A stretch of DNA of 64,000 nucleotides from Pseudolabrys sp. GTDB taxonomy: Bacteria > Pseudomonadota > Alphaproteobacteria > Rhizobiales > Xanthobacteraceae. Made by a program: the position numbers and the translations under genes. Location: contig JALHRB010000011.1 in assembly GCA_022841665.1 (NCBI GenBank), positions 1-64,000 on the forward strand. The letters run 5' to 3'. The notes below the pieces were generated by a model. It did no database searches and was not told the origin of the DNA. It saw only the letters and a program-made list of their open reading frames with translations. Numbering within the stretch: position 1 is the first letter of the stretch; every line of letters starts with the position of its first letter. Shown here piece after piece: positions 25,435-34,730 of this stretch.

Positions 25435-26696
25435 CGTCCCTCGTAAGCGATGCGGTAGAGCGCGCCGGCGAGGTCGTCCGAGACCAGCAGCGAGCCATCG
25501 GGCAATTGCGCGACGTCCACCGGACGGCCGAGATATTCGCCGTTCGATGTCAGCCAGCCTTCCGCGAAGGCTTCGGTCTTGTCGGCCGTGCCGTCCGCCT
25601 TCAGGCTGGTGAACATCACCCGCGCGCCGACCGGCGTCGTCCTGTTCCAGGAGCCGTGCTGTGCGCTGAAGATGCCGCCGCGATAACGCTGCGGAAAGGC
25701 CGTGCCGCTGTAGAAGGTCATGCCGAGATCGGCGGCATGCGCCACCATCTCGACCTGCGGGAAGGTTACGCCCGCCGGCACCTGCTGATCCTTGTATTCG
25801 GCGGTGCGGGTCTTGCCGCCGCCGTAATAGGGGAAGCCGAAATTCATGCCCGGCTTGTCGGCGCGGTTGAGCTCGCCCGCGGGAATGTCGTCGCCCATGC
25901 CGTCCACCTGGTTGTCGGTGAACCAGAGCGTGCGGTCCTTCGGATTGAAGTCCATGCCGACCGAATTGCGCACGCCCCAGGCGAACACTTCGCGCTCCTT
26001 GCCCTCGCGCGACATGCGCACGATGCCGCCGATGCCTTCCTTCTTGTAGAGGTCCATCTTCTCCGGCGCGAACACGTTGAAGGGCTGGCCGAGCGTAATG
26101 TAGAGCTTGTTGTCCGGCCCGATGCGGCAGACGCGCGCGGTGTGGTTATAGGATTCCTCGGCCTTCGGGATCAGCTCGCCCTGCTTGACCACGACGAAGG
26201 CGGCGACGTCCGGCCCTTCGTAGAAGAATTCCGCGGCCGGGAACACCAGCACGCGGTTCTGCTCGGCGATGAACAGGAAGCCGTCTTTGGAGAAGCAGAC
26301 GCCGTTCGGAATGGCGAAGGGGATCGACGGCGCGAACTCCTTGACCTCGTCGGCGACGCGGTCCTTGTCGCGGTCGGTGACGGACCAGACCTTGGTCTTG
26401 CGCGTGCCGACGAAGGTGACGACGCCCTGCGGGCCGACCGCGATGTGGCGCGCGTCCGGCACGATGGCGTAGAGGCTGATCTTGAAGCCGGGCGGCAGCT
26501 TGATCTGCGCCAGGTTCCTCTTGATCGCCTCGGCCTTGGCGCCGGCCTGCGGCACCGTCGGCATGTCCATCGAGGTGCCGGTGGTCTTGAATTCGGAGAG
26601 TTTTTCGAGATTGCCGGCCGACGGCGCCTGCGCGGCGGCGGGCAAAGCGGAAGCGACGGCGAAGGCCAGAGCAGCGTTCAGCGAAGTTTTTCTCAT
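25431..26696 (-). CDS. PQQ-dependent sugar dehydrogenase-like protein (soluble GDH/sorbosone DH family)
   Basis: A 421-residue periplasmic six-bladed propeller protein. It has a signal peptide (MRKTSLNAALAFAVASALPAAA) and the family segments DRDKDRVADEVKEF, VRNSVGMDFNP, LWFTDNQVDGMGDDIP and SLLVSDDLAGALYRIAY. Homologues oxidise aldoses or sorbosone with pyrroloquinoline quinone; the sugar is not determined. The start at 26696 is set by GGGAGG 5 nt upstream; a longer reading to 26858 adds implausible residues. Coupled by ATGA to the cytochrome c gene. Confidence 0.85.
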   Translation of the reverse strand: MRKTSLNAALAFAVASALPAAAQAPSAGNLEKLSEFKTTGTSMDMPTVPQAGAKAEAIKRNLAQIKLPPGFKISLYAIVPDARHIAVGPQGVVTFVGTRKTKVWSVTDRDKDRVADEVKEFAPSIPFAIPNGVCFSKDGFLFIAEQNRVLVFPAAEFFYEGPDVAAFVVVKQGELIPKAEESYNHTARVCRIGPDNKLYITLGQPFNVFAPEKMDLYKKEGIGGIVRMSREGKEREVFAWGVRNSVGMDFNPKDRTLWFTDNQVDGMGDDIPAGELNRADKPGMNFGFPYYGGGKTRTAEYKDQQVPAGVTFPQVEMVAHAADLGMTFYSGTAFPQRYRGGIFSAQHGSWNRTTPVGARVMFTSLKADGTADKTEAFAEGWLTSNGEYLGRPVDVAQLPDGSLLVSDDLAGALYRIAYEGR

Positions 26697-26924
26697 GACG
26701 TCCTCCCTTTTCCGGCCCCACTTTTCGGGGGTTGCGGGAAAGTCTACCAGACGCAACCTGGCCCCGTCATACGATCCTGTGATCGCCGCTCTCCAGTTCC
26801 GGCATGGCTTGCTCGCCCGCATTCCTGCCTGGAAAGAGGGACTTGACCCGCGTCGCACAGGGCGGTTTCACTGGCTGGCAGGCGCCTGAAAGGGCGAAAT
26901 TCGAAGTGAAAAGGCTTGCAGCCA

Positions 26925-27911
26925 ATGTCCCTGGCGACGTTCGAGACGACCCCCGCCGGTCCCGGCTTGGCCGTGCGCCATGACTGGACCCGCGCCGAAA
27001 TACGCGCCCTGTTCGGGATGGCGTTCCCGGAGCTGATCTTTCGTGCCGCCGAGGTCCATCGCGCACATTTCGACCCCACCGAGGTGCAGATCTCGACGCT
27101 TCTGTCGATCAAGACCGGCGGCTGTCCGGAGGACTGCGCCTATTGCCCGCAGTCGGCCAAGTTCGACACCGGCGTCAACGCCGAAAAGCTGATGAGCCTC
27201 GACGCCGTATTGGCCGAGGCGCGCGCGGCCAAGGCCGGCGGCGCTTCGCGCTTCTGCATGGGCGCGGCCTGGCGCTCGCCCAAGGACCGCGACCTCGACA
27301 AGGTCTGCGCTATGGTCGAAGGCGTCAAAGCGCTCGGGCTGGAAACCTGCGTGACGCTCGGCATGCTCGAGGCCGAACAGGCCAAGCGCCTGAAGCAGAG
27401 CGGCCTCGACTACTACAACCATAATCTCGACACCTCGCCCGAGTTCTACGGCGAGATCATCACCACGCGCACCTACCAGGACCGCCTCGATACGCTCGAC
27501 CGCGTGCGCGACGCCGGCATCCACGTCTGCTGCGGCGGCATCGTCGGCATGGGCGAAGGCCTGGAGGATCGCGTCGGCATGATCGCGGCTTTGGCCACCT
27601 TGCCGGTGCATCCGGAGAGCGTGCCGATCAACATGCTGGTGCAGGTGGAAGGCACGCCGCTGGCGGGCCAAGCGAAGCTCGACCCGCTCGATTTCGTGCG
27701 CACCATCGCGGTGGCGCGCATCACGATGCCGGCTTCGATGGTGCGGCTCTCCGCCGGCCGCGAGGACATGAGCGAGGAGACGCAGGCTTTGTGCTTCCTC
27801 GCCGGCGCCAACTCGATCTTCTACGGGCCGAAGCTGCTCACCACGCCGAACCCCGGCCGCGACCGCGACATGGCGCTCCTGGACAAGCTCGGTCTGAAGG
27901 CGATGGATTGA
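26925..27911 (+). CDS. bioB: Biotin synthase
   Basis: A 328-residue radical-SAM enzyme inserting sulphur into dethiobiotin. The SAM cluster CPEDCAYC starts at about residue 67, and the downstream [12 protein letters not shown] and [17 protein letters not shown] segments are diagnostic. The ATG at 26925 is chosen with AAGG 10 nt upstream; a TTG at 26916 is possible. It is transcribed divergently from the PQQ dehydrogenase. No other bio genes are adjacent, and no BirA box is evident in the 228-nt upstream gap. Confidence 0.95.
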   Translation: MSLATFETTPAGPGLAVRHDWTRAEIRALFGMAFPELIFRAAEVHRAHFDPTEVQISTLLSIKTGGCPEDCAYCPQSAKFDTGVNAEKLMSLDAVLAEARAAKAGGASRFCMGAAWRSPKDRDLDKVCAMVEGVKALGLETCVTLGMLEAEQAKRLKQSGLDYYNHNLDTSPEFYGEIITTRTYQDRLDTLDRVRDAGIHVCCGGIVGMGEGLEDRVGMIAALATLPVHPESVPINMLVQVEGTPLAGQAKLDPLDFVRTIAVARITMPASMVRLSAGREDMSEETQALCFLAGANSIFYGPKLLTTPNPGRDRDMALLDKLGLKAMD

Positions 27912-28018
27912 TGTCATTCCAGGGCGCTCGCGCAGCGGGCGAACCCGGAATCCAGAAGCAGACGCTGTCTTCGCGTCTGGATTCCGGGTCCGGCCTTCGG
28001 CCGTCCCGGAATGACGTC
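27911..28018. repeat. Palindromic intergenic repeat, CATTCCGGG family, copy 2
   Basis: Outer arms GATGTCATTCC / GGAATGACGTC enclose hairpins including CCGGAATCCAGA/TCTGGATTCCGG. It fills the whole gap between bioB and crcB, which converge, and could serve as a bidirectional terminator. Confidence 0.85.
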
Positions 28019-28391
28019 AGGTAAAACTGCGCACGAGCGCGAGCCCCGCGAACAGTCCGCCGATCGACAGCGCCACCGAGGCCAGCACATAGAGCGCCGC
28101 GAGCCCGACCTCGCCGCGCTCGTAGAGCAGCACGGCGTCGAGCGAGAATGCCGAAAAGGTGGTGAAGCCGCCGAGGATGCCGGTGGTGAGGAACAGCCGC
28201 CAGTGCTGCGTGGCGTCGCCCTTGAAGGCGAAGTAGGCCGCGAGCGCGCCCATCGCCAAAGAGCCGACCACGTTCACGGTCAGCGTGCCGTAGGGGAAAG
28301 CCGTGCCGAGCAGGCGCGCGCTGCCGAGATTGACGCCGTGGCGCAGCGCGGCGCCGATGCCGCCGCCAAGGAAGACGATGAGATAGCTCAT
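28017..28391 (-). CDS. crcB: CrcB/Fluc fluoride channel
   Basis: A 124-residue four-span membrane protein. The Fluc motifs GGGIGAALRHGVN (about 8-20), YGTLTVNVVGS (about 33-43) and GGFTTFSAFSLD (about 72-83) are all present. It exports fluoride as a dual-topology dimer. AAGGACA lies upstream of the ATG at 28391. The typical fluoride riboswitch is not seen in the 100 nt upstream. Confidence 0.93.
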   Translation of the reverse strand: MSYLIVFLGGGIGAALRHGVNLGSARLLGTAFPYGTLTVNVVGSLAMGALAAYFAFKGDATQHWRLFLTTGILGGFTTFSAFSLDAVLLYERGEVGLAALYVLASVALSIGGLFAGLALVRSFT

Positions 28392-28497
28392 AGGGTGTCC
28401 TTCGAAGTTCCGCCGGCAAGGCAAAACCGCCCGGCGGCGGCGGTCAACCCACGCTAGGGCCGCCCCTTGACTTGTCTCGCCACCGTCGGTAGTTGAG

Positions 28498-28515
28498 AGC
28501 GAACGTTCATTCGCT
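28498..28515. promoter_or_regulatory. TetR-type operator upstream of the efflux operon
   Basis: The inverted repeat AGCGAA-CGTTCA-TTCGCT, with the nested palindrome GAACGTTC, ends 30 nt before the TetR start codon. Position and shape fit autoregulation by the adjacent repressor. Confidence 0.65.
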
Positions 28516-28545
28516 TATTGTTGCATTGCACTATCCGGGGCCAGA

Positions 28546-29175
28546 ATGCGCCGCGCCAACGCTCAACTCCAGTCCGACCGCCGCACCGAAATCCTCGACG
28601 CGGCCGAACGCTGCTTCGCCCGCTCCGGCTTCCATGGCGCTTCGATGCAGGAAATCTGCGCCGAGGCCGGCATGAGCCCGGGCAACCTCTACCGCTATTT
28701 CCCGTCCAAGGAGGCGCTGATCGCCGGCATTTCCGAGCGCAACCGCGCCGACGCCGCGGCGAACTTCGCCATGGTCGACGAGGCGCCCGCTTTCTTCGAG
28801 GGCCTTGCCAGTCTTGCGCGCCATCATTTCATCGAGCGCACCGACGTCGAGGTCGGCCTCTGCGCGGAGATCATGGCCGAGAGCCGTCGCAACCCGGAGA
28901 TCGCGCGGCTCTATCACGACATCGAGCACGAAATTCACGGCCGCATCGCCGCCATGCTGCGGCTGGCGGCCGAACGCGGCGAAATCCGCGGCGACCTCGA
29001 CATCGACGCCGCCGCCACCGCGCTGATGGTGCTCGGCGACGGCATGTCCTGGCGCCGCTCGGTCGACAAGAGCTTCGACGCCGAGCGCGTGCTGCCGATG
29101 ATTTTGCAGATGGTGCGCTGCCTGCTTGCAAAGCCAGAGGACTGCGCAGGCAAGGCCGGGGGAGTTCAGTCATGA
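28546..29175 (+). CDS. TetR family repressor of the RND efflux genes
   Basis: A 209-residue TetR-type regulator. The N-terminal HTH is clear: RRTEILDAAERCFARSGFHG then MQEICAEAGMSPGNLYRYFPSKEALI (about residues 11-55). The C-terminal ligand domain resembles TetR_C-type efflux repressors. Its TGA overlaps the adaptor ATG (ATGA at 29172-29175), so repressor and pump are one operon. A ligand-responsive repressor of the pump is the likely role. Confidence 0.9.
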   Translation: MRRANAQLQSDRRTEILDAAERCFARSGFHGASMQEICAEAGMSPGNLYRYFPSKEALIAGISERNRADAAANFAMVDEAPAFFEGLASLARHHFIERTDVEVGLCAEIMAESRRNPEIARLYHDIEHEIHGRIAAMLRLAAERGEIRGDLDIDAAATALMVLGDGMSWRRSVDKSFDAERVLPMILQMVRCLLAKPEDCAGKAGGVQS

Positions 29176-30266
29176 AGGCAAGCCGCGTAACCGCCATCGG
29201 TCTGGTCGCCGGTGCGGCGCTCTGGATCGCGTCCGGGCATCTGATGCCGCACGACAGTCCGGAGGGGCAGGCCGCCATCCGCCCGGGCGAAGCGAAAACT
29301 CAACCCGCCTTTCGTGTCTCGGTCGCCACAGCGGCGAACGTCGAGCATAGCCCGCGGCTGATCTTGTCCGGCCGCACGGAAGCCGACCGCAAAGTCGCCA
29401 TGACGGCGCGCACCGGCGGCGTGCTCACCGAGCTGCGCGTCAAGCGCGGCCAGCACGTCGAGAAGGACGAGATCATCGCGGTGCTGTCCGACGAGGCGCG
29501 CGAAGCGCAGGTCGCGCAGGCCGAAGCCTTGGTCGAGCAGCGCAAGGCCGAGCTCGAAGCCAAGCGCACCCTGATCGCCAGCGGCGCGCTGCCCAAGCTC
29601 GACCTCGTCAATCTCGAGGCGCAGCACAAGGCCGCGCAGGCCGCGCTTGCGACCGCGCGCGCCGAACGCGACCGCGGCCTCGTGCGCGCGCCCTGGGCCG
29701 GCGTCATCACCGACACGCCGGCGGAAGTCGGCGGCGCCGCCTTCTCGATGGCCGGCAAGGAAATCGCCACGCTGGTGGCGCTCGATCCGATGCTGGCGGT
29801 GGTCGAGGTGGCTGAGCGCAAGCTCGCCGGCATCAAGGCCGGCGAAAGCGCGGACGTGCGATTGATCACCGGGCAGACCGTCAGCGGCCGCGTACGTTAT
29901 GTGGCGAAATCGGCCAGCCAGACGACGCGCACCTATCGCGTCGAGGTCGAGATGGCCAATGCGGACGGCAAGATTCCGGACGGCATCACCGCGGAAGTCG
30001 CGGTCGCGCTGCAGCCGGTGCCGGCGGCGAAGGTGCCGCGCTCGGCGCTCACCATCTCGTCGGCCGGCGACATCGGCGTGCGCGTCGTGGCCGAAGACGA
30101 CAAGGTCGTTTTCGTGCCGGTGCGCGTGGTCGAGGACCAGCAGAACACGATGTGGCTCGCGGGGCTCGCCGACGGCGCGCGCGTGATCGTGAGCGGCCAG
30201 GATTTCGTGCGCGACGGCCAGGTCGTCGCGCCGGTCGAGGCCGGTCGGGCCAGCGCGGAACGCTAG
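29172..30266 (+). CDS. RND efflux membrane-fusion (periplasmic adaptor) protein
   Basis: A 364-residue adaptor of the HlyD/AcrA type. It has an N-terminal membrane anchor (about residues 5-20, no lipobox cysteine), a lipoyl half-motif TGGVLTELRVKRGQHVEKDE (about 79-98), a helical hairpin (about 105-165), a second lipoyl half (RAPWAGVITD) and a beta-barrel domain. It links the inner-membrane pump to an outer-membrane channel, which is not encoded here. The sequence is closer to heavy-drug/solvent pumps of the AcrB-like 'MexH' style than to metal pumps. Confidence 0.88.
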   Translation: MKASRVTAIGLVAGAALWIASGHLMPHDSPEGQAAIRPGEAKTQPAFRVSVATAANVEHSPRLILSGRTEADRKVAMTARTGGVLTELRVKRGQHVEKDEIIAVLSDEAREAQVAQAEALVEQRKAELEAKRTLIASGALPKLDLVNLEAQHKAAQAALATARAERDRGLVRAPWAGVITDTPAEVGGAAFSMAGKEIATLVALDPMLAVVEVAERKLAGIKAGESADVRLITGQTVSGRVRYVAKSASQTTRTYRVEVEMANADGKIPDGITAEVAVALQPVPAAKVPRSALTISSAGDIGVRVVAEDDKVVFVPVRVVEDQQNTMWLAGLADGARVIVSGQDFVRDGQVVAPVEAGRASAER

Positions 30267-30296
30267 TCATGTTTGCCGTTGCGTCGCCACATACTC

Positions 30297-30416
30297 CGAT
30301 CATTCCCGCGCGCGGACATCGGGTCTACCCGATGTCCGCCATCGTTAGTGCCCAAGTCGGCAACAGCCTACTTGGGATGGGAATCCAGCGCTGGGTCCCC
30401 GCTTTCGCGGGGACGA
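30297..30416. repeat. Palindromic intergenic repeat, mixed CATTCCCGCG/TCCCCGC element
   Basis: A hairpin CGGACATCGGGT/ACCCGATGTCCG (30313-30338) and a second GTCCCCGC-TTTC-GCGGGGAC (about 30395-30414) lie in the gap between the adaptor and pump genes. The second hairpin is the same as in copies 1 and 2 at 8914 and 10502, in inverted order. Confidence 0.75.
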
Positions 30417-30456
30417 GCGGATGTGGGGTGGCGACAAACGTATTCCGGTTTTAGCC

Positions 30457-33400
30457 ATGTCCCGCTTCATCACCTACGCCATCGAGCATGCGCGCCTGAC
30501 GCTGGCGACGCTCGCCTTTCTGCTGGTCGCGGGCCTGGTCGCCTACCAGACGATCCCCAAGGAGGCCGAGCCGGACGTCAAGGTGCCGATCATCTACGTG
30601 CAGCTCACCCAGCGCGGCATCAGCCCGGAGGATTCCGAGCGCCTGCTGCTGCGGCCGGTCGAGACGCAGCTCAAGTCGGTCGGCAACGTCAAGGAGATGC
30701 GCGCCACCGCTTACGAAGGCGGCGGCTACGTGCTGCTCGAATTCGAGGCCGGCTTCAATTCCGATGCCGCGCTCGCCGATGTGCGCGCCAAGGTCGACCA
30801 GGCCAAGCGCGACCTGCCCAAGGACGCCGACGAGCCGACCGTGCAGGAGGTCAACCTCTCGCTCTATCCGGTGCTGATCGTGACGCTGGCCGGCGACGTG
30901 CCGGAGCGCACGCTGCTGCGCATCGGCCGCAACGCCAAGAACTTCATCGAGCAGGTGCCGGGCGTGCTCTCGGCCGAACTGCGCGGTACGCGCGACGAGG
31001 CGGTGGAGATCACCGCCGAGCCGATGCTGATGAAGAGCTACGGCATCTCGCTCGACCAGCTCATTTCCATCACGCAGGCCTCCAACAGCCTGATCGCCGC
31101 CGGCGCGCTGGAAGGCGCGAGCGGCCGCTTCGCCGTCAAGGTGCCGGGCCTGATCGAACGGCCGCAGGATATGCTGAACATCCCGGTCGCTTCGACCGCG
31201 GGCGCGACCGTGACGCTTGGCGACATCGCCACCGTCAAGCCGACCTTCAAGGACGCTACGTCCGTGACGCGCGTCAACGGCAAGCCGGCGATCGCCATCG
31301 AGGTGTCCAAGCGCACCGGCGCCAATCTGATCGAGACCGTCGACGGCGTGAAGGCCGCGGTGGCGCAGTTGCAGAAGACCTGGCCGGAAGGCGTCAAGGT
31401 CGGCTTCACCCAGGACAAGTCGAAGATCATCCGCCAGATGCTGGCGGACCTGCAGAATTCGGTCGCCACCGGCGTGCTGCTGGTCGCCGTCATTATCTTG
31501 TTCGCGCTCGGCTTCCGCGCTTCGCTGTTCATCGGCATCGCGATCCCGGCCTCGTTCCTGGCCGGCGTGCTCGGGCTGCAGCTCGCCGGGCTGACCGTGA
31601 ACATCGTGGTGCTGTTCTCGCTCATCCTGGCGGTCGGCATGCTGGTCGACGACGCCATCATCGTCTCGGAATATGCCGAGCGCCGCATGTCGGAGGGCAC
31701 GCCGCCAAAGCAAGCCTACCGGCAGGCCGCCATCCGCATGGCCGGCCCGGTGATCGCCGCCACGCTCACCCGCGTCGCCGCCTTCTCGCCGTTGCTGTTC
31801 TGGCCGGGCGTGGTCGGCCAGTTCATGAAATACATGCCGATCACTTTGATCGCGACCCTGTCGGCGTCGCTGGCGGTGGCCTTGTTCTTCACGCCGACGC
31901 TCGGCGCGCTGCTCGGCAAGGCCTCGCCGGTGCCGCTTGACGAGCGCGCCTCCGAGCGCGGGCTTTATATCCGCACGGTGAAGGCGGCGCTGCGCCGCCC
32001 GGCGATGACCTTGGGCCTCGCCGTCGGCTTGCTGGTCGCCGTCATCGGCGCCTATTCGAAGCTCGGCAACGGCGTCGAGTTCTTCCCCTCGGTCGAGCCC
32101 GATTACGGCCAGGTCATCGTGCACGCGCGCGGCAATCTTGCGCTCGAGGAGAAGGACAAGGCCCTCCGCCTGGTCGAGGCGGAAGTGCTCAAGACCGACG
32201 GCCTCAAGACCGTCTACACCCGCGTCGGCGAGCAGCCGCGCGGGTCCAGCGAGATCACCGAGGACACCATCGGCGTCATCCAGTTCGAGTTCGCCGACTG
32301 GCAGACCCGTCCGGCCGCTCACGTCATCATGGACAAGATCCGCGACGACACCCGGCACATTCCCGGCATCCTGGTCGAGGTCACGGCGCCGCGCGCCGGC
32401 CCGCCGACCGGCAAGCCGATCCAGGTGCAGCTTTCCGCCATCGACCCCGCCAAGCTTCCGGACGCGGCCAAGAAGGTGGCCGGCATCCTCGCGCAGATGC
32501 CGGCCATCCGCGACCTCGACGACGGCCTGCCGCTGCCCGGCATCGACTGGCGCATTCAGGTCGACAAGGCGGAAGCCGCGAAATACGGCGCCAACGTCAA
32601 CGCCGTCGGCACCGCCGTGCAGCTCGTCACCAACGGCGTGAAGGTGACCGAATATCGCCCGTCCGAGACCGACAAGGCGGTCGACATCATCGTGCGTTTC
32701 CCGGAGGAGCGCCGCAGCCTCGACCAGATCGACGAGTTGCGCGTGCAGACCCCGTCCGGCCACGTGCCGATCGGCAATTTCGTCGAGCGCGTGCCGGCGC
32801 CGCGCGTCGGCTACATCAACCGCGTCAACGCCCAGCGCGTGATGACGGTGTCGTCGAACATCGCGGAAGGCGTGCAGAGCGCGGTGGTGCAGCAGGAGAT
32901 CGTGCAGAAGCTCAACGAGGCCGGGCTCGGCGACGGCATCTCCTTCAAGCTCAAAGGCGAGGACGAAGAGCGCGCCAAGGCCGGCGCCTTCCTGTCGAAG
33001 GCCTTCGGCACCGCCATCTTCCTGATCTTCGCGATCCTCTTGGCGCAGTTCAACCGTTTCACCTCGGTCGTGCTGGTGCTCACCGCCGTGGTGCTGTCGA
33101 CCATCGGCGTGCTGCTCGGCCTCATGATCATGGGCCAGGCCTTCGGCGTCGTCATGACCGGCATCGGCATCATCGCCAACGCCGGCGTGATCGTGAACAA
33201 CAACATCGTGCTCATCGACACCTACGACCGCCTGCGGCGCGAAGGGCAGGGCGCCTATGAGGCGATCCTGGAGACCTGCCGCGAGCGCGCGCGCCCCGTC
33301 GTGTTGACGGCGGTGACGGCCATCCTCGGCGTGCTGCCGATCGCCTTCGGCATCAACCTCGACTTCATCGGCCGCGAAATCACGCATGGCGCGCCGGCGA

Positions 33401-33579
33401 CGCAATGGTGGATCAGCCTGTCCACCGCCATCGTGTTCGGGCTGGGTTTCGCAACCGTGCTGACGCTCATCGTCACGCCGGCGGCGCTGATGGGCATCGC
33501 CAACCTGGCGGCGCGCCGCGACCGCTGGCTCGAGCAACGGGCGGCCAAAGCGGCAGCAAAGGCCGGGGGGGCCGAATAA
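30457..33579 (+). CDS. RND efflux transporter, inner-membrane pump
   Basis: A 1040-residue AcrB-type proton-driven pump with the 12-span duplicated architecture: TM1 at the N-terminus, large periplasmic loops, and the proton-relay region [19 protein letters not shown] (about residues 400-418). A second half carries [20 protein letters not shown] (about 910-929). The ATG at 30457 opens [14 protein letters not shown], a typical pump N-terminus; upstream in-frame residues come from the repeat and look spurious. The substrate class is not clear. No outer-membrane TolC-like gene is in the window. Confidence 0.92.
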   Translation: MSRFITYAIEHARLTLATLAFLLVAGLVAYQTIPKEAEPDVKVPIIYVQLTQRGISPEDSERLLLRPVETQLKSVGNVKEMRATAYEGGGYVLLEFEAGFNSDAALADVRAKVDQAKRDLPKDADEPTVQEVNLSLYPVLIVTLAGDVPERTLLRIGRNAKNFIEQVPGVLSAELRGTRDEAVEITAEPMLMKSYGISLDQLISITQASNSLIAAGALEGASGRFAVKVPGLIERPQDMLNIPVASTAGATVTLGDIATVKPTFKDATSVTRVNGKPAIAIEVSKRTGANLIETVDGVKAAVAQLQKTWPEGVKVGFTQDKSKIIRQMLADLQNSVATGVLLVAVIILFALGFRASLFIGIAIPASFLAGVLGLQLAGLTVNIVVLFSLILAVGMLVDDAIIVSEYAERRMSEGTPPKQAYRQAAIRMAGPVIAATLTRVAAFSPLLFWPGVVGQFMKYMPITLIATLSASLAVALFFTPTLGALLGKASPVPLDERASERGLYIRTVKAALRRPAMTLGLAVGLLVAVIGAYSKLGNGVEFFPSVEPDYGQVIVHARGNLALEEKDKALRLVEAEVLKTDGLKTVYTRVGEQPRGSSEITEDTIGVIQFEFADWQTRPAAHVIMDKIRDDTRHIPGILVEVTAPRAGPPTGKPIQVQLSAIDPAKLPDAAKKVAGILAQMPAIRDLDDGLPLPGIDWRIQVDKAEAAKYGANVNAVGTAVQLVTNGVKVTEYRPSETDKAVDIIVRFPEERRSLDQIDELRVQTPSGHVPIGNFVERVPAPRVGYINRVNAQRVMTVSSNIAEGVQSAVVQQEIVQKLNEAGLGDGISFKLKGEDEERAKAGAFLSKAFGTAIFLIFAILLAQFNRFTSVVLVLTAVVLSTIGVLLGLMIMGQAFGVVMTGIGIIANAGVIVNNNIVLIDTYDRLRREGQGAYEAILETCRERARPVVLTAVTAILGVLPIAFGINLDFIGREITHGAPATQWWISLSTAIVFGLGFATVLTLIVTPAALMGIANLAARRDRWLEQRAAKAAAKAGGAE

Positions 33580-33619
33580 CCGCTTGCCCGGTGGCATGCG
33601 GCTTGCTCTTTTTGAGGCC

Positions 33620-34312
33620 ATGGCCGGAGCGGACGACAGCAAGACCATCCAGATCGCGGCGGAGCCGGAGCCGGTTTCCGTCGCGCCCGGCCGCACGGCC
33701 CTCGTCATCATCGACATGCAGCGCGACTTCCTCGAGCCCGGCGGCTTCGGCGCGGCGCTCGGCAATGATGTGAGCCTGCTGAAGGCCGCGGTGGCGCCCT
33801 GTCAGGCGGTGCTGGCCGCCGCGCGCGCGGCCGGCATGCTCGTCATCCACACCCGCGAGGGCCATCGCGCCGACCTCTCCGACGCGCCGCCGCTCAAGGT
33901 CGAGCGCGGCGATGAGCGCCTGCGCATCGGCGCGCCGGGGCCGATGGGCCGCATCCTCATCCGTGGCGAGGCCGGGCACGACATCGTCGCCGAGCTTTAT
34001 CCGGCCGCGGGCGAGCCGGTGATCGACAAGCCCGGCAAGGGCGCCTTCTACCAGACCGACCTCGAGCTGATGCTGCGCAACCGCCGCATCGACAATCTCA
34101 TCGTGTGCGGCGTCACCACCGAAGTCTGCGTCAACACCACCGTGCGCGAGGCCAACGACCGAGGCTTCCGCTGCATCGTTCTCGCCGATTGCTGCGCGTC
34201 CTACTTCCCGGAGTTTCACGAGGCCGGCCTCAAGATGATCAAGGCGCAAGGCGGCATCTTCGGCTCGGTTGCGTCGTCGCAATCCTTTCTGTCGGCGCTG
34301 GCGCGCGCCTGA
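33620..34312 (+). CDS. Isochorismatase-like cysteine hydrolase (amidohydrolase)
   Basis: A 230-residue isochorismatase-fold hydrolase. The catalytic triad is visible: Asp in [11 protein letters not shown], Lys in DKPGKGAFY and Cys in [11 protein letters not shown], which is the amidase form with nucleophilic cysteine. The [13 protein letters not shown] and [12 protein letters not shown] segments resemble biuret amidohydrolase/ureidoacrylate-type enzymes acting in nucleobase or urea-type nitrogen scavenging. The start is uncertain: ATG 33620 leaves the usual 25-residue lead, while ATG 33596 and TTG 33584 are alternatives, none with a strong ribosome site. It lies downstream of the pump and upstream of a nucleobase-type permease. 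Confidence 0.75.
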   Translation: MAGADDSKTIQIAAEPEPVSVAPGRTALVIIDMQRDFLEPGGFGAALGNDVSLLKAAVAPCQAVLAAARAAGMLVIHTREGHRADLSDAPPLKVERGDERLRIGAPGPMGRILIRGEAGHDIVAELYPAAGEPVIDKPGKGAFYQTDLELMLRNRRIDNLIVCGVTTEVCVNTTVREANDRGFRCIVLADCCASYFPEFHEAGLKMIKAQGGIFGSVASSQSFLSALARA

Positions 34313-34730
34313 CGCGATCAACGCCGCGCGCGCGTGGAATCGGATTGGTCAAGCGCGCGTTATTTCTTGAGCAGCCGGCGCGCGGCGGACGGCATTACGC
34401 GTATGCCTAAGCTTTAGGCGTCGCGCGCGCAGCGCAAAAAACCCCGGAAGTCCACGCGATTTTCTGCCTCGCCGCGTCCAGGGGTCGGCGCCGAATATCG
34501 CAATCTTTTCAGCGGGTCGCTCCCGGCCGCGCTAGTCCGACGCCAAGCGCGATGGGGTGGTGCTGAGCACTGGCATCGGTTTTGCATTCTAGAACGGTGC
34601 ATTCCCATTCCCGGCTGCGGGAGGCGGATATCTGCGGACGCGTGTTCAAACCCGGCAAACACCGTCCACGGACATTCGTCTCCCGCTCCGGGGAACTGCG
34701 GGATGAGGGGGAACGCGAGGGGGACGTGTC
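34313..34730. other. Non-coding region between the amidohydrolase and permease genes
   Basis: More than 400 nt without a believable gene. It contains a sigma-54-type promoter (34571-34587, listed separately), a GC-skewed tract and a short AT-rich stretch around 34580-34595. No riboswitch could be recognised by eye. Confidence 0.5.
34571..34587 (+). promoter_or_regulatory. Sigma-54 (RpoN) promoter upstream of the permease gene
   Basis: TGGCAT-CGGTT-TTGCAT has GG and GC exactly ten bases apart, with TGGCA and TTGCA at the -24 and -12 positions. Only the C/T change at TGGCAC departs from consensus. The predicted start is near 34598, about 130 nt before the ATG, leaving room for an enhancer upstream. 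RpoN promoters usually mean nitrogen-responsive expression. Confidence 0.7.

Noticed and set aside
28392-28500. Fluoride riboswitch upstream of crcB
   Set aside because: The expected conserved helices and pseudoknot sequences are not found in the short region before the start codon.
30451-33765. Long minus-strand frame opposite the RND pump
   Set aside because: Shadow of the pump gene; the composition is His/Asp/Arg-rich noise.
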